Source of the DNA: Streptomyces tsukubensis
Lineage (GTDB): Bacteria > Actinomycetota > Actinomycetes > Streptomycetales > Streptomycetaceae
Length of the DNA: 64,000 bases
Reading direction: 5' to 3'
Assembly: GCF_003932715.1 (NCBI RefSeq)
Contig: NZ_CP020700.1
Location: 7,896,501 to 7,960,500 of the forward strand
The notes under the pieces are model-generated. The model was not told the DNA's origin. It worked only from the letters and a program-made list of their open reading frames with translations, and did no database searches. The stretch's first letter is position 1. Each line of letters opens with the position of its first letter. Below are positions 25,775 to 34,825 of this stretch, in pieces. A program made the position numbers and the translations under genes.

Positions 25775-27118
25775 TCACTCCTCCGGGCGCGGGGGAGCGG
25801 CGGGCGGCGGCCCCAGCGTCGTCGTCCCGGGCGTGGCCCGGTAGCCCAGACCCGTACGGTACGCGTCCATCGCCGCCTCCACCCGCCCGGACCGCCGCAG
25901 CAGATCGCCCAGCAGCCGGCAGAGGTCCGCCAGATCCCCGCTGGCGCCGCTGCGCTCCAGCAGTGCCAGCGCCTTCACATAGTGCTCCTCCGCCGACTCG
26001 GTCTCCCCGCGCTCCTCGGCGATCAGCCCGAGCAGCCGGTGCGCCCCGCCCGCGTGCACCGCGCCGTGGCGGGCATCCAGCCTCAGCAGGGTCCCCGCCA
26101 CCTCCGCCGCCTGGTCGTAGCGGCCCATGCGCCGCAGGACGTCCGCCAGTTCCACCTCGACCTGCGCGGTGAACAGCTCCGCGCGCCGGGCCCTGAGCAT
26201 GTCCCGCGCGGTCCGCAGCTCCGCCTCGGCCAGCGCGAGTTCGCCGCCCTGGGCGTGCACATAGCCCCGCATCCAGTGGCAGTGGGCGAGATCGGTGCCC
26301 AGTCTGAGCTGCCGGTATATGGCCTGGGCCTTGGCCAGTGAGGCATCGGCGTCCGCGATCCGGCCCTCGGCGAGGAAGGTCCGCGCCACCTGCCGATGCA
26401 TTCCCGCCACCAGCGCCGGATCGCTCACCCGCGGCGCCAGCGACAGGGCGAGTTCGGCCGCATGCGCCGCCCGGGCATGCGCCCCCATGTCGATATAGGG
26501 CCCGATGACGGCCGCGTACAGCAGGACCAGCGCCTCCGGATCGGCGAGGCCGCTGGTGCTCAGCTCCTCGATGGCCGACTCCAGCAGATAGCAGGCGTAC
26601 CGCAGCTCACCGGTGAGCAGATGGGCCACCGCCCGGCCGCGCACGGCCCGCGCCCGCCGGGGCAGCGGGGCATCGGCCAGCAGCCGTTCCGCCTCCTCGA
26701 AGTGTTCGAGGGCCCGGTCCAGATCCCCGGTCTCCAGCGCGCAGTCCCCGAGCCCGAGGACCGCCTCCGCCTGCTCGGGGCCGAGGCCGAGCCGCTCCGT
26801 ATCGGCCGCCACCCGCTCGAAGGCACCGGCGGCATCCACCGCGGAGCCGGTGGCCAGCTCGCGCTGGGCATCGGTGAGCGCGAGCCGCAGCTCGGTGGCG
26901 AGCCGGGCGGGCCGGCCGGTCGTCAGCTCTTCGACGGAGGTGTTGAGCCGGCCCGCGAGGAACCGCAGCGCCGCCTCCGACGGCCGGACCCGCCCGGACT
27001 CGACGATGGAGATGTACGCGGGGGTGTACGACGGCTCGGCGAGCTGACGCTGAGTCATACCGAGCTGTTTGCGCAGCCGTTGCACCCGGCGCCCGATGCC
27101 GGTCTCTTGGTCTTCCAT
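25775..27118 (-). CDS. XRE-type HTH regulator with C-terminal TPR repeats
   Basis: A 447-residue regulator. The helix-turn-helix is residues about 9-65 (IGRRVQRLRKQLGMTQRQLAE...YISIVESGRVRPS). The rest is a superhelix of about eight TPR-like units, such as ALGLGDCALETGDLDRALEHFEEAERLL and HRLLGLIAEERGETESAEEHYVKALALLERS. This matches the RRNPP-like plan, in which a peptide or protein binds the TPR domain to switch DNA binding. The ATG at 27118 follows AGGGG. It diverges from the M64 peptidase gene, with a strong palindrome between them that could be its operator. Confidence 0.9.
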   Translation of the reverse strand: MEDQETGIGRRVQRLRKQLGMTQRQLAEPSYTPAYISIVESGRVRPSEAALRFLAGRLNTSVEELTTGRPARLATELRLALTDAQRELATGSAVDAAGAFERVAADTERLGLGPEQAEAVLGLGDCALETGDLDRALEHFEEAERLLADAPLPRRARAVRGRAVAHLLTGELRYACYLLESAIEELSTSGLADPEALVLLYAAVIGPYIDMGAHARAAHAAELALSLAPRVSDPALVAGMHRQVARTFLAEGRIADADASLAKAQAIYRQLRLGTDLAHCHWMRGYVHAQGGELALAEAELRTARDMLRARRAELFTAQVEVELADVLRRMGRYDQAAEVAGTLLRLDARHGAVHAGGAHRLLGLIAEERGETESAEEHYVKALALLERSGASGDLADLCRLLGDLLRRSGRVEAAMDAYRTGLGYRATPGTTTLGPPPAAPPRPEE

Positions 27119-27223
27119 GGAATCCCCCTGCACCCAGACCCCCGTGTTGACTCGGACCCCCAGTATCGACGGTCGGCCGACCATTGCGCAGTCGGGTCCC
27201 GGACCCCTAGCTTAAGCACGCCA

Positions 27224-27252
27224 TTAAGTGGAGTTAACTCCTCACTTAACTC
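27224..27252. promoter_or_regulatory. Palindromic/direct-repeat operator between TPR regulator and M64 peptidase
   Basis: TTAAGTGGAGTT and AACTCCTCACTTAA form an imperfect inverted repeat (27224-27249). The same stretch reads as two direct copies of TTAACTC (27234-27240 and 27246-27252). It is AT-rich against a very GC-rich background and 35-60 bases before the peptidase ATG. Likely bound by the divergent TPR-HTH regulator. Confidence 0.65.
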
Positions 27253-27283
27253 GACTTGAATCGTCTCAGGGGAGGGGACCCGA

Positions 27284-28645
27284 ATGCCCTCGTTCATCCG
27301 ACGCGGAGCCTTGACCGCGGCCGGCGCCGCCGCCGTCGTCACCGCCGCCCTCGTCGTCGCACCCGGTGCGCTCGCCGATCCGGCGACCGCGGGACCGACC
27401 GTACCGCCGAGGGTCGAGGTCGAGATACCCGGCCCGGAGTCCGGCACCGCGGCCGGCTCCGGCCACACCCTCGTCCCGGCCGCGGGCCAGGACCGGCCCC
27501 GCCCGAAGCTGTCGGCCGCCGAAGCCGCCGACGACGGCCGGGTCACCCGCCTCACCGGCGACGGCACCACCGCCGACCGCCTCGACATCGTCGTCATCGG
27601 CGACGGCTACACCGCGGCCGAACTGCCCCGCTTCCACAGCGACGCCCGCGCCATCTGGGACCAGACCGCCGCCGTCGAGCCGTACACCACCTACCGCGGA
27701 CTCTTCAACGTCTGGGCCGTCGACGCCGTCTCCAACGAGACCGGCGTCACCGGCGACCCGGACCGGGCCACCGTCCGCGACACCGCCCTCGGCTCCTACT
27801 TCTGGTGCGGCGACATCGAGCGACTGCTCTGCGTCGACCAGGCCAAGGTCGACCGCTACGCCGCCAAGGCACCCGAAGCGGACCTGGTCATCGTCCTCGC
27901 CAACAGCGCCAAGTACGGGGGCGCGGGATACAACGAGCCCAGCCAGAGCCTCGGCTACGAGGGCATCGCGACCGCCTCCGCGGGCAACCCCAAATCCGGC
28001 CAGGTCGCCATCCACGAGACCGGGCACTCCCTCGGCAAGCTCGCCGACGAGTACTTCTACCCCGGCTACCCGGGCTACGAGCAGTACACCGGCCCCGAGC
28101 CCGCCGACGTCAACATCTCCACCCTCACCGCCGCCGGTATCGGCGCCGGACGCGTCAAGTGGCACCGGTGGCTCGGCGAGACCTCGCCCGACGGCGGCAC
28201 AGTCGGCGCCTACGAAGGCGGCGGCTACTTCGTCAAGGGCCTCAACCGGCCCACCGAGAACTCGATGATGCGCTCCGTCGACAAGCCCTTCAACCTGCCC
28301 GGCACCGAGGCGATGATCGCGGGCTTCTACCGCCATGCCAAGCCGGTCACCGCCGTCACGCCCACCACCGGCGTCCTCCGGCTGCGCCACACCGCGAAGG
28401 CCGCCCCGGTGAAGCTGACCGGTGCCGACGGCCGGCAGCTGGCGCTCCGCTGGTACCTCGACGGCAAGGAACTGACCCGCTTCGCGGGCCGTACCGAGGT
28501 GAAGGTCGCCCACCTCGCCCCGCGCCTGCTCGACCGGCGCGTCCACCAGCTCACCGTCACCGCCGAGGACCGCACCCCCTCGGTCCGCGACCCGAAGATC
28601 GCCGCCACCCTGAAGTCGTCGGTCACCTGGTCCGTCCGCTTCTGA
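27284..28645 (+). CDS. Secreted M64 (IgA-protease-type) zinc metallopeptidase
   Basis: A 453-residue exported peptidase. The signal peptide MPSFIRRGALTAAGAAAVVTAALVVAPGALA ends near residue 32. The catalytic domain begins RLDIVVIGDGYTAAELPRFHSDARAIW (about residues 98-125), and the zinc motif is HETGHSLGKLADEY (H-E-x-x-H plus downstream D/E; about 244). A conserved SMMRSVDKPFNLP follows. A C-terminal beta domain (about 355-453) may bind substrate. The ATG follows GGGGAGGGG. It is divergent from the TPR regulator, suggesting peptide-controlled protease expression. Confidence 0.92.
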   Translation: MPSFIRRGALTAAGAAAVVTAALVVAPGALADPATAGPTVPPRVEVEIPGPESGTAAGSGHTLVPAAGQDRPRPKLSAAEAADDGRVTRLTGDGTTADRLDIVVIGDGYTAAELPRFHSDARAIWDQTAAVEPYTTYRGLFNVWAVDAVSNETGVTGDPDRATVRDTALGSYFWCGDIERLLCVDQAKVDRYAAKAPEADLVIVLANSAKYGGAGYNEPSQSLGYEGIATASAGNPKSGQVAIHETGHSLGKLADEYFYPGYPGYEQYTGPEPADVNISTLTAAGIGAGRVKWHRWLGETSPDGGTVGAYEGGGYFVKGLNRPTENSMMRSVDKPFNLPGTEAMIAGFYRHAKPVTAVTPTTGVLRLRHTAKAAPVKLTGADGRQLALRWYLDGKELTRFAGRTEVKVAHLAPRLLDRRVHQLTVTAEDRTPSVRDPKIAATLKSSVTWSVRF

Positions 28646-28654
28646 CGCAGTTCT

Positions 28655-28686
28655 CCGTGCGGCGCCCCTTCCCCGGCGCCGCACGG
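28655..28686 (+). terminator. Hairpin after the M64 peptidase
   Basis: Perfect 12-bp stem, CCGTGCGGCGCC with GGCGCCGCACGG, 8-base pyrimidine loop, starting 9 bases after the stop codon. Confidence 0.75.
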
Positions 28687-28832
28687 AACACCAGTCCACT
28701 TCCGGGCGCCCGTACGGCCCCGCCCGAGCCGCCCCCGTCCCACAGGTAGCGCCTCACCCGTTTCCCCTCCCCGGCCCGCCCGGCTTCCGTACCGTGGCAT
28801 CCGGCGGAAGACACCGCGGACGGGGAGGTCGC

Positions 28833-29174
28833 GTGGACAGGGAAGTGCGCCGGCGGATGATCGCCGAGGTCCAGGCCGAACGGGAGCGGCTGCTGCCGCT
28901 GCGCGCCGAGGCGACCCGTACCACCATCGCCCTCGTCCGGCAGAACACCGAACAGCCGCCGGAACTCGTGCCCTATCTGAACCTCGCCTTCCTTCTCGGC
29001 GTCCGCCGCACCCAGGGCCCCGACGCCGTGCTCGCGTTCGCGCTCTCCCTCGCCAACTGGGCCGTCGCCACCGTCGACGAAGTCGCGCGCTACACCGGCC
29101 GGACCGCCGAACAGGTCGTCGACCAGTACGAGACCGACATCATGGCCGCCCACGCCGAACCCGACGAGGACTGA
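28833..29174 (+). CDS. Conserved-looking hypothetical protein, mostly helical
   Basis: A 113-residue soluble protein with no recognised domain. It is helical: a charged N-terminal helix (EVRRRMIAEVQAERERLLPLRAEATRTTIALVRQ), a hydrophobic centre (LNLAFLLGVRRTQGPDAVLAFALSLANWAVATVDEVARYTG) and an acidic end. The GTG start follows GGGGAGGTCGC. It lies between the M64 terminator and the aldo/keto reductase. Good ribosome binding and amphipathic pattern support a real gene. Confidence 0.65.
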   Translation: MDREVRRRMIAEVQAERERLLPLRAEATRTTIALVRQNTEQPPELVPYLNLAFLLGVRRTQGPDAVLAFALSLANWAVATVDEVARYTGRTAEQVVDQYETDIMAAHAEPDED

Positions 29175-29286
29175 CCGGCGGGGCTCCGGAACACCGCTTG
29201 ACGTGGAGTGCGCTCCAACCGGAATGCTCCTCATCAGGCCCGGCGAACAGCACGGGCCGGCGACCTAGCGCACCGAGGGGCCATCC

Positions 29287-30270
29287 ATGAAGTACCGTCA
29301 GATCGGCAGCGACCCGGCCACCAGCCGCACCGTCAGCGTGCTCAGCCTGGGCGCGATGCTCTTCGGCACCCGCACCGACGAGAAGACGGCGTACGCCCTC
29401 CTCGACCGCTACACCGAAGCGGGCGGCACCTTCGTCGACACCTCCAACAACTACGCCTACTGGCTGGACGACAGCCAGGGCGGGGCCAGTGAGGAAGTCC
29501 TCGGCCGCTGGCGCCGCAGCCGGGGCATCGGTGACGAGATCACCATCGCCACCAAGCTGGGCGCCCGCCCCCGGACCCTCGGCACCGGCTGGGTGGAGAA
29601 CGGCGACGGACTGTCCGCGGAGAACATCCGCATCGCGTCCGAGCAGAGCCGCGAACGCCTCGGCTTGGACCGGCTCCCCCTGCTCTACGCCCACGTCCAG
29701 GACCGGGCCACCCCGCTCGCGGAGACCGTCGAAGGCTTCGCCGCCGTCGTCGCCGACGGCACGGTCGGCCTCCTCGGCGTCAGCAACCACTGGGCCTGGC
29801 AGATCGAAAGGTCCCGCGCCGTCGCCGCGGCCGCCGGACTCCCCGGCTACGAGGTCCTCCAGTACAGCCACAGCTATCTGCGCCGCCGCACCGACCGGCC
29901 CGCCGTCGCCTCCCAGGACGGCCCCTTCGGCCTCGTCGGCAGCGACCTCCTCAGCTATCTCCGGGAGGAACCGCAGCTGGCCATGGTCGCCTACACCCCG
30001 CTCCTCGGCGGCGGCTACACCCAGGAGGACCGTCTCGGGCCGGACTTCGACCACGCCGGGACCCCGGTCCGGCTCGCCGCCCTGGACGCGGTCGCCGAGG
30101 AGACCGGCGCCACCCGCAACCAGGTCGTCCTGGCCTGGCTGATCGGCGCTGAGATCCCGGTGATCCCGCTGGTCGGAGCGTCCTCGGTGGCCCAGCTCGA
30201 CGAGAGCCTCGCCGCCGTCGACCTGGAGCTGACCGAAGAGCAGCGGGCCCGTCTCGACGGCGCCCACTGA
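29287..30270 (+). CDS. Aldo/keto reductase
   Basis: A 327-residue NADPH-dependent TIM-barrel oxidoreductase. The catalytic tetrad fits the family: Asp and Tyr in TFVDTSNNYAYW (about residues 49-60), Lys in ATKLGARP (about 96) and His in LLYAHVQD (about 136). The cofactor end contains ATRNQVVLAWLIGAEIPVIPLVGASSVAQLDESLAA. It resembles the AKR subset often annotated as pyridoxal or oxidoreductase YdbC-like. Single gene; converges on the GH6 gene with a perfect hairpin between. Confidence 0.92.
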   Translation: MKYRQIGSDPATSRTVSVLSLGAMLFGTRTDEKTAYALLDRYTEAGGTFVDTSNNYAYWLDDSQGGASEEVLGRWRRSRGIGDEITIATKLGARPRTLGTGWVENGDGLSAENIRIASEQSRERLGLDRLPLLYAHVQDRATPLAETVEGFAAVVADGTVGLLGVSNHWAWQIERSRAVAAAAGLPGYEVLQYSHSYLRRRTDRPAVASQDGPFGLVGSDLLSYLREEPQLAMVAYTPLLGGGYTQEDRLGPDFDHAGTPVRLAALDAVAEETGATRNQVVLAWLIGAEIPVIPLVGASSVAQLDESLAAVDLELTEEQRARLDGAH

Positions 30271-30283
30271 CCGTGGCACCCCG

Positions 30284-30317
30284 CGTGGTACGGCCGGTGG
30301 GGACCGGCCGTACCACG
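30284..30317. terminator. Perfect bidirectional hairpin between AKR and GH6 genes
   Basis: A 15-bp stem (CGTGGTACGGCCGGT with ACCGGCCGTACCACG) around a GGGG tetraloop, exactly between two convergent genes. Confidence 0.85.
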
Positions 30318-30334
30318 GGCGCAGCGGTCCGGCG

Positions 30335-31879
30335 TCAGCTGCCGTCGATCAGCCGCAGCGCCAGCTCGGGGGAGAAGTGCCCGGCCTTGGGCACCCCCGC
30401 CTCGCAGCGGGGATCCTCCTCCCGGCGCCCGTCCGAATCGCCCGGATTCTTGATCCACAGGTAGTACGCGGCAGCCGTGCCGTCGCCCTGACGTGACGTC
30501 AGCCCCAGCGTGCGGCCGCGCGGATTGCAGAAATCACCCGGAGCCGTCGGCTGCACGGTGCCGTTCCGCCCGGTGTCCACCACCCACGTGGTGGTGATGC
30601 CGAGGGTCTGGAGGGCCCGGGCCGCCAGCCTGCTCCCGTAGTCGTCGGAGACGGCGTTCGACTGGAAGTTGGCCACGTTGACCGCCACACCGTCGGCGAG
30701 AGCCAGCCCCGACCTGCCCAGCATCTCCACCATCTCCGCAAGGCCCATCGGCCCGGTGTCGTCGAGCTGCTCCCCGAGGATCCACCGCGCGTTGCCCGCA
30801 TCGAGGTACGTCCGCACCAGCGGGCCCTGCGCGTCCAACTGCCAGGTGGCGTAGGAGAGCATGTCGAAGCGGGCCGTGCGCTGGATCTCGGTCAGACACG
30901 GCGTGCCGTCGTGTTTGCGGTAGTCCCGGTCGGCCTGGGCGACCGCGTCCGGTTCCAGGACGACGATCGCGGGCCGCCCCCCGATCCCGCGGCTGAAGGC
31001 CGCGATCCAGTTCTTGTACGCCTGCGCCGTCCCCGGCACCGACGGATCGGCCGACGCGCCGCCGCAGTCGCGCCCCGGAACGTTGTACGCCACCAGGGTC
31101 GGGATCCGGCCCGCGCCCGCCGCCGCCGTGACATAGCTGTCCACGGCGGCCTGCACCTGCGCGTCGGTCGCCCCGGACCAGTTGCCGAACCACTTCACCG
31201 TGGTGTTGTCGGCGATCTTCGACCGGATCTCCGCCTTCCGCGGATGCCCGGTCGTATCACCGTCCACCCACCGCCGCGCCGTGCTGTCCGGATCGGTGTA
31301 GAAGCCCTCGCGCGGCGTCGACGTGGTGAGGGAGACGTTGTCGAAGGTGAAACCCGTGTCCGCGGACTGCCCGCCGACCTGGAAGGTGATCTGGCCGGTC
31401 GGCGTCGAAACGGAGGAGCGGAACGTCCACTGGTGGCGTACGGATCCGGGCCCCAGGGTCACCGTCCGGTCCAGCGGAGCGGTGAAGGCCCCGCTGTTCT
31501 CCTGCACGGTCACCCGGATGTCCGAGGCCCGGGACGCCGATGCGTCGAACGACAGTGTGTACAGAGCACCGGCCCTCAGCCGGATCTGGTTGCGCCCCAC
31601 CATCGCGTCCCACACCCGGGGCTTGTCGGTACCCACGGAGGTGGTGAGCGCCCCCGGCCCGAAGGAGGTGGGACGGCCCGTGGAGGACCACCACAGCCCG
31701 GCAGCGGGCGGCGCGGCGAAAGCGCCCTCGGGGGTCAGCTCCCCGTACGTCCCCGCCGGTACGGCGAGCGGCGCGGGCGGGGGAGCGGAGACCGCGGCGG
31801 CGGGCGCGGCGCCCGGCAGGACCAGCGGGAAGGCCAGCAGCGGCACGGCCGCGGCGCACAGCCTTGTTCGTATGGACAC
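30335..31879 (-). CDS. Secreted GH6 cellulase with N-terminal CBM4/9-like domain
   Basis: A 514-residue exported glycoside hydrolase. Signal peptide MSIRTRLCAAAVPLLAFPLVLPGAAPAAA. Residues about 40-190 are a CBM4/9-like beta sandwich (LRAGALYTLSFDASASRASDIRVTVQ, FTFDNVSLTT). Residues about 195-514 are GH6, with the catalytic-acid motif TLVAYNVPGRDCGG (about 272) and VVLEPDAVAQ (about 325), then LDAGNARWILG and TWVVDTGRNGTVQP. It hydrolyses beta-1,4-glucan in the medium; endo- versus exo-action cannot be told. The GTG at 31879 is chosen by the signal peptide. No CebR-type box was noticed upstream. Confidence 0.92.
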   Translation of the reverse strand: MSIRTRLCAAAVPLLAFPLVLPGAAPAAAVSAPPPAPLAVPAGTYGELTPEGAFAAPPAAGLWWSSTGRPTSFGPGALTTSVGTDKPRVWDAMVGRNQIRLRAGALYTLSFDASASRASDIRVTVQENSGAFTAPLDRTVTLGPGSVRHQWTFRSSVSTPTGQITFQVGGQSADTGFTFDNVSLTTSTPREGFYTDPDSTARRWVDGDTTGHPRKAEIRSKIADNTTVKWFGNWSGATDAQVQAAVDSYVTAAAGAGRIPTLVAYNVPGRDCGGASADPSVPGTAQAYKNWIAAFSRGIGGRPAIVVLEPDAVAQADRDYRKHDGTPCLTEIQRTARFDMLSYATWQLDAQGPLVRTYLDAGNARWILGEQLDDTGPMGLAEMVEMLGRSGLALADGVAVNVANFQSNAVSDDYGSRLAARALQTLGITTTWVVDTGRNGTVQPTAPGDFCNPRGRTLGLTSRQGDGTAAAYYLWIKNPGDSDGRREEDPRCEAGVPKAGHFSPELALRLIDGS

Positions 31880-32081
31880 GTGTGATCGGAGTCCCTTCGT
31901 ACGGCGCCGGGAACGGGACCGGCTCCCCGTCGGGCGCAAGGGGCCGCGGTGGCGTCCCGTCCGCCGCCCCCGGTCCGCGCCCCCCGCGCGCCGTGGCCGC
32001 AGAAACGCTCCGGCCGTGGAACCCCATGATCCCACGGCCCACGACCGACCCCTCCGGAACTCTCGCCGTTCACCTGCGCGT

Positions 32082-33011
32082 TCAGCCCGCCGTGCCCGGC
32101 CCGCACAGTCCGTCCCGGCGCACCCAGCCGCCCAGGTTCTCGTCGTCCGAGCCCAGCACCGAGCCCGGTGCCTCCGCGGTGCAGGCCAGCGCCTCCGCCT
32201 TGTGCCCCCCGAACACTCCGAGCCGCAGCGGCCGCGCCCGCTGCTCAAGACCGGGCTCCCCGTCCGTGCGGAGCACCACCCGGCCGAGGTCGTACACGGC
32301 GCTGCGGAACGGGCCGTCGTCCCCCGGGTCGGACGCGGCCGTGGTGATCAGCCGCCCGGACGCCGTCACCTCCGCGGCGCTGATATGGCGCACACGCTCC
32401 GCCGGATACGGCACCGTCACGGCCGCCGAGCGCCGCGGCCCGAAGACGAGCGTCCGCCAGTCCAGCCGGGCCAGCCGCACCACGGCCGGATCCCCGTCCT
32501 GGCCGCGGTGCGCCCAGACGGCCACCAGCCGGCCCGACCGGCGGGTCAGCTCGAAGCCCTCGTAGTTCTCGCCGGACGCGGCGTCGGGCACGGTGAACTC
32601 CCGTACCACCCGGACCGCATCCGGCTGGAGCCGCAGATGGTAGCCGCGGCCCGAACTCTCCAGGGCGACGAACTCGCCGGGCTGTCCCGGGACTTCGGAC
32701 AGCGCCTCCAGATCCACCGGCAGCCGCGGCCCCCGCCACTGCAGCACCCGCACCGCGGGCGCTCCGCCGGGTTCGATCCGGATCCGGGAGACCCGTGGTT
32801 CACCGGCCTTCTTGTTGTCGTGCACGGCCAGCAGATCGGCGGTACCGCCCGCCGCGGGGGTCGCCACCGCGAGCCCGCTGATGCCCGCGGTGATGCCGGG
32901 GCCGGTGGACAGCCAGCCGTCCTCCGCCGCCGCGGGGGCCGAGGGAGCTGCGCAGACCAGTGCGGCCACGGCGGCGACGGCGGCCCGGGCGGGGGTACGG
33001 AAAGGTCTCAT
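32082..33011 (-). CDS. Secreted beta-propeller-like protein of unknown function
   Basis: A 309-residue exported protein with signal peptide MRPFRTPARAAVAAVAALVCAAPSAPAAA. The mature part has repeated beta-rich blade-like strings: ISGLAVATPAAGGTADLLAVHDNK, DLEALSEVPGQPGEFVALESSGRGYHLRL, YEGFELTRRSGRLVAVWAHRG and GGHKAEALACTAEAPGSVLGSDDENLGGWVRR. The pattern resembles the 'esterase-like activity of phytase' proteins, but no catalytic motif is assigned. It shares orientation with GH6 but is separated from it by about 200 bases. Confidence 0.75.
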   Translation of the reverse strand: MRPFRTPARAAVAAVAALVCAAPSAPAAAEDGWLSTGPGITAGISGLAVATPAAGGTADLLAVHDNKKAGEPRVSRIRIEPGGAPAVRVLQWRGPRLPVDLEALSEVPGQPGEFVALESSGRGYHLRLQPDAVRVVREFTVPDAASGENYEGFELTRRSGRLVAVWAHRGQDGDPAVVRLARLDWRTLVFGPRRSAAVTVPYPAERVRHISAAEVTASGRLITTAASDPGDDGPFRSAVYDLGRVVLRTDGEPGLEQRARPLRLGVFGGHKAEALACTAEAPGSVLGSDDENLGGWVRRDGLCGPGTAG

Positions 33012-33281
33012 GCCGGCACGCTAGGAGGTCCGCCGGGGGCCCGGCGGCACCGGCCCGCGGTGGTCCTCCGGACGGCCCCGCCGTATCACCCGGCCGCCTC
33101 CGCACCCGTCCGGCGCCCTCCGCGATCACGCCACGGCTGCTGTGCGGGGACCCGGCGGGCGCGTACCGTACCCGCGGGGCGTTCCGCCGGTACGGGCAGC
33201 GGTGCCGCGGCACCGGAAGCGGGCCCGGCGGACAGGCCCTTGGGGGCGGCGTACGGCGGAACGACAGTCCTGGAGGGACGC

Positions 33282-34262
33282 ATGGCGCAGCAGGCACGGG
33301 AGCTCACCCACCGGCTGGTGCCCTCCCCGGGCGGCCGGATCCACCTGGTGGAACAGGGCACGGGCCCGCTGGTGCTGCTGCTCCACGGCTTCCCCGAGTG
33401 CTGGTATTCGTGGCGGCACCAACTGCCCGCCCTGGCGGCCGCCGGATACCGCGCGGCGGCCGTCGACGTCCGCGGCTACGGGCGCTCCTCCCGGCCCGCC
33501 GGAGCGGCGGCCTACCGGATGGTGGAGCTGGTGGCGGACGCCGCGGCCGTGGTCCGGGCGCTCGGCGAGGAATCCGCGGTCGTCGTGGGCCACGACTGGG
33601 GTTCGGCGATCGCGGCGAACTGCGCGCTGTTGGAGCCCGAGATCTTCCGCGCGGTGGGGCTGCTGAGCGTGCCCTACATCCCGCGGGGCGGTTCCCGCCC
33701 CGGTGCGGTGTTCGCGTCGCTGGGCGGGGACGAGGAGTTCTACATCACCCGTTTCCAGCGGGAGGGGCGGGCCGAGGCGGAAATCGAGCCCGATGTACGG
33801 GGCTGGCTGGCGGGCTTCTACGCCGCGCTGTCCGCCGACACCATGCCCCCGCCCGGTGCCCCCGATCCGCTGTTCGTTCCCGTGGACGGGCTGCTGCGGG
33901 AGCGGTTCCCGGCCGGCGGACCGCCCGGCTGGCTGGGCGAGGACGATCTCGACGTCTACGCGGGGGAGTTCGAGCGGACGGGATTCACCGGCGCGCTGAA
34001 CCGCTATCGTGCCATGGACCGGGACTGGGAGGATCTCGCCGCCTTCGACGGCGCCCCCGTCACCCGGCCCGCCCTCTACATCGGAGGCGCCCGGGACGCC
34101 GCGATGTCCTGGCTGGCCGCCGCGATCGACGCCCAGCCGGCCGTACTGCCGGGGCTGGTCTCCTCCCATCTCCTGGCGGACTGCGGCCACTGGGTCCAGC
34201 AGGAGGCCCCCGGCGAGGTCAGCCGTCTCCTCGTCGACTGGCTGGACGCGCTGCCCCGCTGA
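33282..34262 (+). CDS. Alpha/beta hydrolase, epoxide hydrolase-like
   Basis: A 326-residue alpha/beta hydrolase. HGFPECWYSWRHQLPALAAAGYRAAAVDVRGYGRSS (about residues 30-65) is the epoxide-hydrolase signature with the HGxP oxyanion loop. The nucleophile is Asp in VVGHDWGSAIA (about 105), as in epoxide hydrolases rather than Ser hydrolases. Cap-domain tyrosines occur in FYITRFQREG and NRYRAMDRDW. The catalytic His is DCGHWVQQEAP (about 305). The ATG follows TGGAGGGACGC; the very long upstream open frame is a shadow of the minus-strand genes. Substrate unknown. Confidence 0.92.
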   Translation: MAQQARELTHRLVPSPGGRIHLVEQGTGPLVLLLHGFPECWYSWRHQLPALAAAGYRAAAVDVRGYGRSSRPAGAAAYRMVELVADAAAVVRALGEESAVVVGHDWGSAIAANCALLEPEIFRAVGLLSVPYIPRGGSRPGAVFASLGGDEEFYITRFQREGRAEAEIEPDVRGWLAGFYAALSADTMPPPGAPDPLFVPVDGLLRERFPAGGPPGWLGEDDLDVYAGEFERTGFTGALNRYRAMDRDWEDLAAFDGAPVTRPALYIGGARDAAMSWLAAAIDAQPAVLPGLVSSHLLADCGHWVQQEAPGEVSRLLVDWLDALPR

Positions 34263-34311
34263 CGGGCCGCCCGTCCACTACCGCACTCAGGTCCCCGGGC
34301 TCCGGAACGGC

Positions 34312-34341
34312 CGTGCGCGGCCCCGGCCGGGACCGCGCACG
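34312..34341. terminator. Hairpin between convergent hydrolase and SnoaL-like genes
   Basis: 9-bp stem CGTGCGCGG / CCGCGCACG with a C/G-rich loop, between two stops 110 bases apart. Confidence 0.6.
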
Positions 34342-34371
34342 TGTAGACCTGTAGAGCCGTAGACCCGCGGG

Positions 34372-34803
34372 TCAGCGCAGGTTGTCGCCCCAGCCGCCCT
34401 GGATCATCGTCTGGAACGCCCACTTCCCGTTCTGCTTGACGAGGATGTCGGCGTACCGCAACTGCTGGGTGGTGCCGTTCGCGGTCATGGTCGAGTCGGT
34501 GAAGACCACGGCCATGGCCGCACTCAGGAAGACGGGCGTGCGGACCGAGTCGAAGGTGATGTCCTCGGATCCGTCTCCCATCACATGGGTCATGGTCTCG
34601 ACGAACTGCCGCCGGTCCCACTGGGCGGCGGCACCCTCGCCCCGGGAGTCGTCGCTGACCAGATTGAGCGGGAAGACCGCCTGGTCGGCCATCGCGTCCA
34701 CATCGCGCCGGGCGGCGGCGGCGTCGTACCCGGCGAACCACTCCTCGATCCCGGCGAGGTCCTCTGCGGTCGGGGTGTATCCGGCGTCGGGCAGCAGGGC
34801 CAC
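34372..34803 (-). CDS. SnoaL-like / nuclear transport factor 2 family protein
   Basis: A 143-residue cone-shaped fold protein: LAGIEEWFAGYDAAAARRDVDAMADQAVFPLNLVSDDSR, WDRRQFVETMTHVMG, then strands VFLSAAMAVVFTDSTM, QLRYADILVKQNGKWAFQTMIQGGW. Members are small-molecule isomerases, hydratases or simple ligand binders; no catalytic residue is assigned. The GTG start follows GAGGAG five bases upstream. It diverges from a methyltransferase gene across a repeated AT-rich motif. Confidence 0.85.
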   Translation of the reverse strand: MALLPDAGYTPTAEDLAGIEEWFAGYDAAAARRDVDAMADQAVFPLNLVSDDSRGEGAAAQWDRRQFVETMTHVMGDGSEDITFDSVRTPVFLSAAMAVVFTDSTMTANGTTQQLRYADILVKQNGKWAFQTMIQGGWGDNLR

Positions 34804-34825
34804 GTGCTCTCCTCAAAGAAGCTGT

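Noticed and set aside
31323..33281. Long N-terminal extension of the epoxide hydrolase frame
   Set aside because: Runs antisense through GH6 and the secreted propeller gene; the ATG at 33282 has a perfect ribosome binding site.
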